Positions 1-5,035 of a DNA stretch of 6,573 nucleotides are shown here, one piece after another (position 1 is the stretch's first letter; each line of letters opens with the position of its first letter). A program made the translations under genes and the position numbers. Source of the stretch: Lachnospiraceae bacterium (GTDB lineage Bacteria > Bacillota > Clostridia > Oscillospirales > Ruminococcaceae); NCBI GenBank assembly GCA_023664705.1, contig JAMPFE010000097.1, positions 1 to 6,573 of the forward strand, in the 5' to 3' direction. The notes beneath the pieces were generated by a model. The model had not been told where the DNA came from. It was given only the letters and a program-made list of their open reading frames with translations, and ran no database searches.

Positions 1-1149
1 TATCGTCTGCAAAAGAAGGTCGTCCCCGGTCTCGGCATACAGATTATACAACCGCTTGATTTTGCTTACCAACGTGTCGTATTTCTTTTTGAATATCTCC
101 GAGGCTTTGGTTTCGCTCTTCATGCTGATATGGGTCGAGAGCTCGCTTTTGATTTTTCTTGTATATTCAAAGAGGTTGTTCAACACAATGTCCTCAATGT
201 CACAAGCGTCGTTTCTCTCGTTGTCGCAATTCGGGTCTTTTATGAGTTTGGGTCGGGATTTCTGCTGTGAATAGCAGTACACCTTCATACCGTCCTTGCC
301 CCACTTTTGGTATCTCATTTTTGCACCGCATCTAGCGCAATATACCAAACCCGTAAGCAGATGATCGGATGTGACGGTTTTCTTGACGGCTCTTTTCTTA
401 CGCTCCAACTGTACTCTGTTCCATGTTGTCTCGTCTATAATGGCTTCGTGCTGACCGTCGATGATTTCACCTCTGAATTGGATTTTCCCTATATAGGTCA
501 CTCTGTCGAGTATGTTTGCGATATGACAGTCATTTGCTACATCAAACATTTCAGCAAGCCTGTTTGGCGAATATCCTTGCAGATATAGCTCGTATATCTT
601 TCTGACATCATCGGCGTGTTCGTTTGGAACAAGGATATTTCTTTCGGGGTCGTAGTCATACCCGAATGGAACTCTTCCGCCGCCCATCCATAAACCCGAC
701 TTTACACGCTCGTACATACCCATACGTGTACGTTCTCGTATGTTTTCTCGCTCAAGCTGTGCAAACACCGATAAAATCCCTATCATTGCCTTACCATAAG
801 GGGTAGTTGTGTCAAAATTCTCATTAAGGCTTATGAAATTACAGTCGTTGGGGATAAAGATGTCTTCCAACAAGAAAATGGTGTCCTTTTGAGACCTAGA
901 AAGTCTATCAAGTTTATATACAATTACCGTGTTGATTTTATGAGACTTTATATCCTCGATGAGTTTCTCCATTTCGGGACGTCTAATATTGCTGCCAGAC
1001 CAACCGCCGTCAATGTAAAATTCGTAATCCTCTATGTCTTTTAACTTACAATATGCCGCCAGTTTTTCTTTTTGAGCGTCGACGGAATAACCTTCCTCAT
1101 ACTGTGCGTCGGTCGAAACTCTTATATACAATGCTGCTTTTGTGTTCAT
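1..1149 (-). CDS. Large serine recombinase (site-specific integrase), C-terminus beyond left edge
   Basis: This is a large serine recombinase, which integrates or excises an element by a phosphoserine-linked double-strand exchange between attP and attB. 383 residues are visible, with no stop before the window edge. The N-terminal resolvase domain (about 1-145) begins with Y8-I-R-V-S-T, giving Ser12 as the nucleophile and Arg10 beside it; D81-R-L-S-R and the E133-R-E-N-I-R-E-R long-helix region also fit the family. The recombinase domain follows (about 155-260), then a zinc ribbon with C271-x2-C274 and probably C292 and C308, then a charged segment (330-375) that probably forms the coiled coil. 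Family members are usually 450-600 residues, so roughly 70-200 are missing. The ATG is supported by GGAGGG 9 nt upstream and by the natural N-terminus. It has its own promoter, so it is probably controlled separately from the genes to the right. Seen: motifs; inferred: integrase of this element. Confidence 0.95.
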   Translation of the reverse strand, partial: MNTKAALYIRVSTDAQYEEGYSVDAQKEKLAAYCKLKDIEDYEFYIDGGWSGSNIRRPEMEKLIEDIKSHKINTVIVYKLDRLSRSQKDTIFLLEDIFIPNDCNFISLNENFDTTTPYGKAMIGILSVFAQLERENIRERTRMGMYERVKSGLWMGGGRVPFGYDYDPERNILVPNEHADDVRKIYELYLQGYSPNRLAEMFDVANDCHIANILDRVTYIGKIQFRGEIIDGQHEAIIDETTWNRVQLERKKRAVKKTVTSDHLLTGLVYCARCGAKMRYQKWGKDGMKVYCYSQQKSRPKLIKDPNCDNERNDACDIEDIVLNNLFEYTRKIKSELSTHISMKSETKASEIFKKKYDTLVSKIKRLYNLYAETGDDLLLQTI

Positions 1150-1158
1150 TTAAAACAT

Positions 1159-1164
1159 CCCTCC
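1159..1164 (-). promoter_or_regulatory. Shine-Dalgarno site of the recombinase
   Basis: On the minus strand GGAGGG lies 9 nt before the ATG at 1149. It is a strong site and fixes the start of the recombinase. Confidence 0.85.
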
Positions 1165-1174
1165 AAGAACAAGA

Positions 1175-1202
1175 ATGGAGATAACTTTGCCGTTACCTCC
1201 AT
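1175..1202. promoter_or_regulatory. Dyad overlapping the recombinase promoter (candidate operator)
   Basis: ATGGAGATAAC (1175-1185) and GTTACCTCCAT (1192-1202) are inverted repeats with 11-bp arms, one mismatch and a 6-bp centre. The dyad begins inside the -10 box and covers the predicted transcription start to about +20, the usual place for a repressor operator. In minus-strand RNA the mismatch would be a G-U pair, so an RNA hairpin is possible, but transcription probably starts inside the dyad. A part of the recombinase attachment site is a further possibility, as these sites often lie next to the gene and are imperfect dyads. Confidence 0.55.
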
Positions 1203-1229
1203 TATATCATGCTTTTCCAAAAACATCAA
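1201..1229 (-). promoter_or_regulatory. Sigma-A type promoter for the serine recombinase
   Basis: The minus strand shows TTGATG (1229-1224), a 17-bp spacer, and TATAAT (1206-1201). A TG dinucleotide one base before the -10 gives an extended -10 (TGATATAAT). The predicted start of transcription is near 1194, leaving a leader of about 45 nt before the recombinase ATG. It lies just after the stop of the 42-residue gene, so the recombinase can be expressed independently of the upstream genes. Confidence 0.8.
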
Positions 1230-1234
1230 GTGGG

Positions 1235-1363
1235 TTAAGAATTTTTTTCTTTTAATTTTTTTACAATTTTTGTCAAAAAATCGGAAAGTTCTTTGCATTC
1301 CTCTATATGAACATTTACGGGTATTTCTTTCCCGTTTTTATCATAGCACTTATCAATCGTCAT
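1235..1363 (-). CDS. Small hypothetical protein, 42 residues
   Basis: A short gene that starts MTIDKCYDKNGKEIPVNVHI and ends in a Lys-rich tail (KIVKKLKEKNS). It has no motif I recognise and no membrane segment; the charge pattern suggests a small soluble protein with a helical, basic C-terminal half. The start is well supported: AGAGGTGG at 1368-1375 lies 4 nt before the ATG. It follows the dUTPase remnant by about 57 nt and ends 6 nt before the -35 box of the recombinase promoter, so it is the last gene of the middle transcription unit. Function unknown. Confidence 0.65.
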   Translation of the reverse strand: MTIDKCYDKNGKEIPVNVHIEECKELSDFLTKIVKKLKEKNS

Positions 1364-1420
1364 TTAACCACCTCTGAAAACAATTATTGGTAAATTCTGT
1401 AAATTTTATTCACGTATTTG

Positions 1421-1611
1421 TTATTTTATTCCTGTACTTCCAAAACCGCCTCTATCAGCATTTTAAGATGCTCGACTTCCTCAAAGTTGATTTCGGGCTG
1501 CTTTTCTACAATTCTAAACTGACAAATCCTATCATTTTTGTGTATAATGGTATCTCTTAGAGCGTAGGTGGGGAAATGCCACTGGTCTTTATCTCCGCAG
1601 TAGCTTTCGTC
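1421..1611 (-). pseudogene. dut: dUTPase, 3' part (after the endonuclease insertion), frameshifted
   Basis: This is the C-terminal half of a trimeric-type, phage dUTP diphosphatase, which hydrolyses dUTP to dUMP and diphosphate to keep uracil out of DNA. It begins at DESYCGDKDQW (motif III), continues through YALRDTIIHKNDRICQFRI (motif IV) and EVEHLK, then loses frame at an A4 run (1461-1464). In the -1 frame it reads NADRGGFGSTGIK and stops at 1421; RGGFGSTG is the Gly-rich motif V that closes over the nucleotide. Without a shift the frame ends at 1426 with an unrelated tail. One extra A restores the gene. Upstream the frame is open only to a TTG/ATG at 1650/1644 inside the endonuclease gene, with no Shine-Dalgarno, so separate translation looks unlikely. 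Confidence 0.85.
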
Positions 1612-1618
1612 CGAATAT

Positions 1619-2512
1619 TTAATCAGTATGTATACGGACTGCATAATCAAAATATATTCGTGTGATTGTTTTCATCACAGAATTATCATTTTCTACAGCG
1701 TTTATGAAATTTAACGCTAAATCCCTTTTTCGTTTTAAATATGGTACGTTCTCATTTTCGTATATGTATCTTAAAAATGAATACTTGCTAATGATATTTG
1801 GCGCAGCCATACTTCCAAAATGACCTTTTCCTTGTTTATATTTGCGTTTATCTATTGAAAACGTCATTAAAATATTTCGTTGTTTTAAAAAATCAATAAT
1901 TTTTTGCATATTGTTTTGATATCCTACTATTGATACATTGACCTTGTTTAATTCATTCTTTTCTTGCTTGGTTATTGAACCGTCTCCGTCAAAATACCCC
2001 CTAATAAAATATCTAAATAAACTATTAGGAATATTTGTTGGTATTGTATTATCATAGGTTTTTCTTTCGTGAAGTTCTAAATTATTGATGTCATGATATA
2101 TCGGATCGCAACAAATTTCTAAACTTACATATTTGCCGCTATGATAGTGTAAGGGGATTTCTGTGCCAAGCTCTTTTTTGAAATTTACAAGTATTTCCTC
2201 GTCTTCTTTAACAATACATATCCGTATTATCCCTTGTTGGTTATATGCCTTTCTTTTGTAAATACATCCGTCAGACGCAATAAATCCGAGATAGTAAGCC
2301 TTTGCAGGAGTGTCAATCGTAGAAAAATAATCCTGATGAGCAATAGGATAAATTCTTCTATATTTTCCTTTTAGCCCGCATTTTACCTAAGCGTTTGTAA
2401 CTTTACTTACATTGCACCCCAAAATCTCGGATATTTGTTTTGATGTCATGTCGTAATAATGTTTACAAGCAAAGTCGTAATCATCACCTACTAATGGATT
2501 TCTATTATTCAT
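1619..2512 (-). pseudogene. LAGLIDADG homing endonuclease gene with an internal amber stop, inserted in dut
   Basis: 298 codons including the stop. After a possible N-terminal helix-turn-helix (codons 10-41) the frame meets TAG at codon 42 (2387-2389). It then continues with PIAHQDYF, the first LAGLIDADG helix (AYYLGFIASDG, codons 72-82) and the second (FIRGYFDGDGSI, codons 169-180). Asp81 and Asp175/Asp177 are candidate metal ligands. Such enzymes cut a 15-25 bp target in an allele lacking the gene and spread by repair. The ATG at 2512 has a good AGAGGTG 6 nt upstream, so the gene was once translated on its own. No good start codon exists soon after the TAG; the next ATG is at 1909, past both catalytic helices. 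The TAA overlaps the resumed dUTPase reading region. The amber probably replaced TGG (Trp). Unless it is suppressed, the enzyme is dead. Confidence 0.85.
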
Positions 2513-2558
2513 TATTTTCACCTCTTTTTATTTTTAATAACTACACTTTTTACTGATT
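1621..2558. repeat. 8-bp inverted repeat at the two borders of the endonuclease insertion
   Basis: AATCAGTA at 1621-1628 and TACTGATT at 2551-2558 are exact reverse complements. They lie about 7 bp and 2 bp inside the points where dUTPase coding similarity resumes (1614 or so) and ends (2561). They could be the ends of a mobile cassette, parts of a recognition site, or pairing elements in RNA; chance cannot be excluded for 8 bp. Confidence 0.4.
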
Positions 2559-2560
2559 TG

Positions 2561-2662
2561 AACTCCATGATGATTAGTCTGAATTATGCCAAAATTCTTA
2601 TATGTACTGCTGCGAGGAACAATGTGTGCTTCATAGCCTTCGGGGAGTATCATACCTACACC
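2561..2662 (-). pseudogene. dut: dUTPase, central part (before the endonuclease insertion), N-terminus missing
   Basis: 34 codons read GVGMILPEGYEAHIVPRSST and then YKNFGIIQTNHHGV. PRSS is motif II of trimeric dUTPases, and GIIQTNHHGV leads directly into motif III, which resumes at 1611 after the inserted endonuclease gene. Past the junction the frame runs into a stop within eight codons (QISKKCSY, then TAA). The 45-50 residues that should precede GVGM, including motif I, are not found in any frame upstream, where the preceding hypothetical gene lies. The N-terminal part therefore appears deleted, or replaced by that gene. An ATG at 2653 could give a 39-residue peptide, but it would lack most of the active site. 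Confidence 0.85.
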
Positions 2663-2889
2663 AATTCGATTTTGTAGATTGACCGTATTTCGTCGTAGCC
2701 TTGAGTCAGACGGTCGTAAAGTTCAATGATTTCATCAACCCCCGTCATAGCGCGGAGCGCTTTCTCGTATGTCTGTTTGAGAGAATAGCTCGTGTATTTT
2801 GCAAACTCAAAAACCGCATCCAAGAAAGTCGGCGCTTCGACGTAGAAACAGGAATTGTCATCACCGAATACAATCAAGTATTTATCCAT
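2656..2889 (-). CDS. Hypothetical phage-type protein, 77 residues
   Basis: Starts MDKYLIVFGDDNSCFYVEAP and ends with ELYDRLTQGYDEIRSIYKIELV. It has no recognised catalytic motif; predicted content is a short beta strand followed by helices, a small acidic soluble protein. The ATG at 2889 is preferred over the one at 2895 because the G-rich GTGGGGGTG lies at a proper distance only from 2889. Its start overlaps the stop of the upstream 69-residue gene (ATGGATAA), suggesting translational coupling. Its TAG stop lies within the first codons of the dUTPase remnant, so its last residues may have been created by the deletion that removed the dUTPase N-terminus. Confidence 0.65.
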   Translation of the reverse strand: MDKYLIVFGDDNSCFYVEAPTFLDAVFEFAKYTSYSLKQTYEKALRAMTGVDEIIELYDRLTQGYDEIRSIYKIELV

Positions 2890-3091
2890 TATCATCACCC
2901 CCACAAAGTTCTTCTGCCGCTTGCTCGCAGGATATGTTGAATATCTCAGAGTAAAGCGCCCCGATTTCTTGCATTGCATAAGAAAGTTCCAAGCGCCATG
3001 TACGCGCGTGACCTTCGCGCAGATAATCAAAACGATTGCGGAATATCTGCCTAACTCTCTCGGGGTCAATAGTCTGTTCGTTGCGTTCCAT
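2882..3091 (-). CDS. Hypothetical phage-type protein, 69 residues
   Basis: Starts MERNEQTIDPERVRQIFRNR and is rich in Arg, Glu and aromatic residues, probably all helical. It contains a conserved-looking segment around ALYSEIFNISCEQAAEEL. No known domain is recognised. The start is firm: AGGAGG (3097-3102) lies 5 nt before the ATG. The stop overlaps the start of the 77-residue gene downstream, as expected for an operon of small phage genes. It is intact, unlike the genes on both sides. Confidence 0.65.
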   Translation of the reverse strand: MERNEQTIDPERVRQIFRNRFDYLREGHARTWRLELSYAMQEIGALYSEIFNISCEQAAEELCGGDDNG

Positions 3092-3100
3092 AGCTTCCTC

Positions 3101-3201
3101 CTAAACAAAATTCTTCGGCGGCAACTCAAAATTGATGCTGCATTTGCGCCACAAGTGCTGTCGCACCATTCAATCTTGGTTTTTGTTCATACTAACACGC
3201 G
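3101..3201 (-). pseudogene. Degraded stretch with a 22-codon open frame
   Basis: Between the Cys-rich gene and the 69-residue gene there is no intact reading frame. One frame at 3186-3154 reads TKTKIEWCDST, and a shifted frame reads MVRQHLWRKCSINFELPPKN before a TAG at 3101-3103, whose bases overlap the next gene's Shine-Dalgarno. Together they may be remnants of one small Cys-containing protein joined by a shift near 3154. TKIEWCDxT also recalls the start of phage Gp37/Gp68-like (DUF5131) proteins, but nothing else of that family is present. This is a weak reading of a short, damaged region. Confidence 0.3.
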
Positions 3202-3942
3202 TCATTCCATAATTACGCAACCGCATTTTTCGCATTTGCCGTGAAAATGTCCATTGCTTATTGCCCTTGTTCCAATCAATGTTTTTCGCCGAAGCAGCAC
3301 GGACAATTACGAACAACCGTTTCGGGCGGCTTGTTATACTCCGCAATAGCTTCGTCTTGTATGAATTTCTGACCGCAGAATACACATCGTTCCGTACTGT
3401 ATGGCATTTCGCCGCAGGACGGGCGATAGGGGAATGTACCGCCAAAGTGGCTTTCCCAGCCTATAAAAACAGGCTCTTTCTTGCCGTTCGGTTTATCATC
3501 ATCGGCGGGTTGGTGCTTACAGACGCTGCATTGCTGCTCGAAAGTGCAAACCGTTTGCTTGTTCCAATAGCAAGGGTGCGTGGTTTTTCTTAACGTCGTA
3601 ATAAAATCCAGATTTTAAGTCGGGTTGCTCGTCGTGTTCTGCTTGCCAACGGGAGAGTTTGAGGAATAGGGAAATGGCACGAATGTAATCTTCTGCTAAG
3701 TTTAAATCGCTGAAATAATTGCCTTTTTCAAAAGTAATACTAGCGACAGTAACATCGTCAGCGAAACCGTGTTTGTTTTCCCTAAGAACACTGGGATTAT
3801 TGTGTAATACCTTATAATATATGTTACAAGGAGATACGCGTTCAAACCCTGTTTTCGTGGATTCGACTTTGCTTTCACAAGATGTTATAGGTTCTACATT
3901 GCCCTTGTAGTCCGTGCCGTCAATGTTTATTGTTATCTTCAT
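3202..3942 (-). pseudogene. Cys-rich phage protein with two frameshifts
   Basis: The gene starts MKITINIDGTDYKGNVEPIT (ATG at 3942; AAAGGAAAG upstream) and would be about 246 residues if intact. The first 125 or so codons run to KKNHAP. At a CCC run (3574-3576) the frame must lose one base to continue as CYWNKQTVC, CSVCKH, PSCGEM, CVFCGQKF and NCPCC. At an A5 run (3282-3286) one A must be gained to continue as TLIGTRAISNGHFHGKCEKC to the TGA at 3202. Without shifts, frame 1 stops at 3517 and frame 2 at 3276. Neither downstream frame has its own start codon. The CxxC pairs suggest zinc-binding knuckles. The change of character near 3540 may also mark an old fusion of two genes. Function unknown. 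Confidence 0.65.
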
Positions 3943-3958
3943 ATTGCTTTCCTTTCTG

Positions 3959-4221
3959 TTATAACAACGTCTTATCAAGGTATTCGGCTTTAATTCTGTT
4001 CTTAACTACCTTGATTATTTCAACGCCATCGATATTTAAGCCGCATAACGCCGCTAATGTATCAAACCATTCGGATTTAAAGAAATGTTCAATCTCTTTG
4101 ATGCGTCGAGCTATTTTCCCTTTATCGCTGCTTCTTATATCCGATCTTTGGTATTTTCGCAGATATTCTTCGTAGTTTCAAACAACAGCCTTTTGTACTG
4201 CTTGGGGCGCCTGTCGCACAT
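3959..4221 (-). pseudogene. Small hypothetical phage protein (about 87 residues), one frameshift
   Basis: The first frame starts MCDRRPKQYKRLLFE at 4221 and stops after 28 codons. The -1 frame, entered at an A3 run (4176-4178), continues NYEEYLRKYQRSD, then IARRIKEIEHFFKSEWFDTL and LNIDGVEIIKVVKNRI to TAA at 3959. The second frame has no start codon of its own, and one added A joins the two into a protein of 87 residues. The I-x-E-I-E-x-F-F-x-S-x-W-F pattern is common in small clostridial phage proteins of unknown role. It is the first gene behind the strong promoter at 4241-4269, and no clear Shine-Dalgarno precedes the ATG, so the start is uncertain. Confidence 0.6.
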
Positions 4222-4240
4222 AAGTTGCTTGTATGATGTT

Positions 4241-4269
4241 ATTATAGCATACCAAAGTTATTTTGTCAA
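4241..4269 (-). promoter_or_regulatory. Consensus sigma-A promoter of the middle transcription unit
   Basis: On the minus strand, TTGACA (4269-4264), a 17-bp spacer and TATAAT (4246-4241) match the consensus exactly. A-tracts immediately upstream (4271-4300) resemble an UP element. Predicted transcription start is about 4234, only some 13 nt before the ATG at 4221, so the first gene would have a very short leader. This promoter should drive the genes from 4221 down to at least 1235. Confidence 0.85.
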
Positions 4270-4320
4270 TACTTTTTTTGAAAAAAAATAAAATTTTTAC
4301 TAAGGTTATTTGTATAAGCC

Positions 4321-4355
4321 AAAGCCTACCATTTCACTATAAAATGGTAGGCTTT
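4321..4355 (-). terminator. Hairpin after the methyltransferase operon
   Basis: AAAGCCTACCATTT (4321-4334) and AAATGGTAGGCTTT (4342-4355) form a perfect 14-bp stem with a 7-nt loop, 23 bp after the last methyltransferase stop. The RNA stem ends in GGCUUU but lacks a long U run on the minus strand, so it may terminate partially or act in both directions. It separates the methyltransferase operon from the promoter at 4241-4269. Confidence 0.75.
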
Positions 4356-4378
4356 GATTTATACTTATTAAAATATAC

Positions 4379-5017
4379 TCATTCTTCGCAGATATCGACT
4401 ATGTGTTCACAAAGTTCATCGGGAATACGACTGCGCTCAATGCTGCCTTTCAACCCTTGTGTGCCTGTTTTAGCGCCCCTTGGAGCGGAAATATGACACT
4501 TATCACCATTATGACACGGCGGCTTGAACTTAGGGTTAGGGTGATTAGTCCATATATCTGTCGGTTTCATCCGTGAGTCTCCGTATTGACAGTATGTAAC
4601 GGTATACCTTGGCAAATCTTGCATCCACGTCATTTTCCGCAGACCTCCGCGTGGGTTTTCGATAAACCAATATTTAGGTTTTAACTCGCGGATTAAATCT
4701 AAAACGTGTTGATCTACCTTATCACAGAACTTAGCGTAATCGCTTATAGGGTCAAGATTTCCCGTTTCGGGGTTCTTTCTGCGGTGGTGACTGATTGCCG
4801 CTATTGAGAACGTTGTGCAATCCGGAGAAGCCCAGATTACATCGGGTTGCCCGAAATTCTTTAATATCTGTTCTGCTGTAAGAGTATTGATATCTTGGCA
4901 AAGGTCTATGTTCTCAAAATCCCTATTCCATTCAACACTGTAGACCTTGTGCCCCCCCCTACGTTCAAACGCTCTACCGATAGAACGCGTTCCTGCGAAC
5001 AATTCTAAAACTTTCAT
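4379..5017 (-). CDS. DNA cytosine-C5 methyltransferase (short phage type)
   Basis: A 212-residue enzyme expected to transfer a methyl group from S-adenosylmethionine to C5 of cytosine in DNA. Motif I is LELFAGTRSIG (residues 4-14), with E29 in V-E-W as the likely ribose ligand. Motif IV is WASPDCTTFS (62-71) with Cys67 as the candidate nucleophile; PDC replaces the usual PCQ. Motif VI is E120-N-P-R-G-G. At 212 residues it is well below the 300-400 of standard Dcm enzymes, so the target-recognition region must be small. The ATG at 5017 has AAGGAAA upstream and starts 18 bp after the previous gene's stop. It is intact across a run of eight C's on the plus strand and is the last gene before the terminator hairpin. 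No partner nuclease is visible. Confidence 0.88.
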   Translation of the reverse strand: MKVLELFAGTRSIGRAFERRGGHKVYSVEWNRDFENIDLCQDINTLTAEQILKNFGQPDVIWASPDCTTFSIAAISHHRRKNPETGNLDPISDYAKFCDKVDQHVLDLIRELKPKYWFIENPRGGLRKMTWMQDLPRYTVTYCQYGDSRMKPTDIWTNHPNPKFKPPCHNGDKCHISAPRGAKTGTQGLKGSIERSRIPDELCEHIVDICEE

Positions 5018-5035
5018 ATTTTATTTCCTTTCCGA

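Noticed and set aside
56..806. Plus-strand open frames over the recombinase
   Set aside because: The minus strand encodes an uninterrupted, clearly recognisable serine recombinase through the whole stretch.
1146..1202. 18-codon leader peptide overlapping the recombinase ATG
   Set aside because: Its ATG lies inside the -10 box, upstream of the predicted transcription start, so it should not be in the mRNA.
2387..2389. TAG recoded to an amino acid (alternative phage code)
   Set aside because: The intact long genes contain no in-frame TAG, and the 77-residue gene ends at TAG. A single TAG in a homing gene is better explained by decay.
1614..2560. Group I intron carrying the LAGLIDADG gene in dut
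   Set aside because: Only about 50 nt precede the endonuclease ATG and almost nothing follows its stop before dut resumes, too little for the P3-P9 core, and I see no conserved core pairing. A model search could still overturn this.
1614..2662. Intein in dUTPase
   Set aside because: The endonuclease has its own ribosome site and start, is not in one frame with the dut parts, and shows no N- or C-terminal splicing blocks (no Cys/Ser start, no His-Asn end).
3276..3290. Programmed -1 frameshift at GAAAAAC
   Set aside because: The zero-frame phase (GAA AAA CAT) does not fit an X XXY YYZ slippery heptamer, and similar breaks at other runs lack one too, so mutation or read error is simpler.
3170..3445. 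91-codon minus-strand open frame
   Set aside because: It runs out of frame through the Cys-rich gene, and the two neighbouring frames give the CxxC-bearing protein. Its translation is Arg-rich and looks like a shadow.
3261..3593. 110-codon plus-strand open frame
   Set aside because: It is antisense to the Cys-rich gene, whose minus-strand frames carry recognisable CxxC motifs; the plus-strand translation shows no domain and no good ribosome site.
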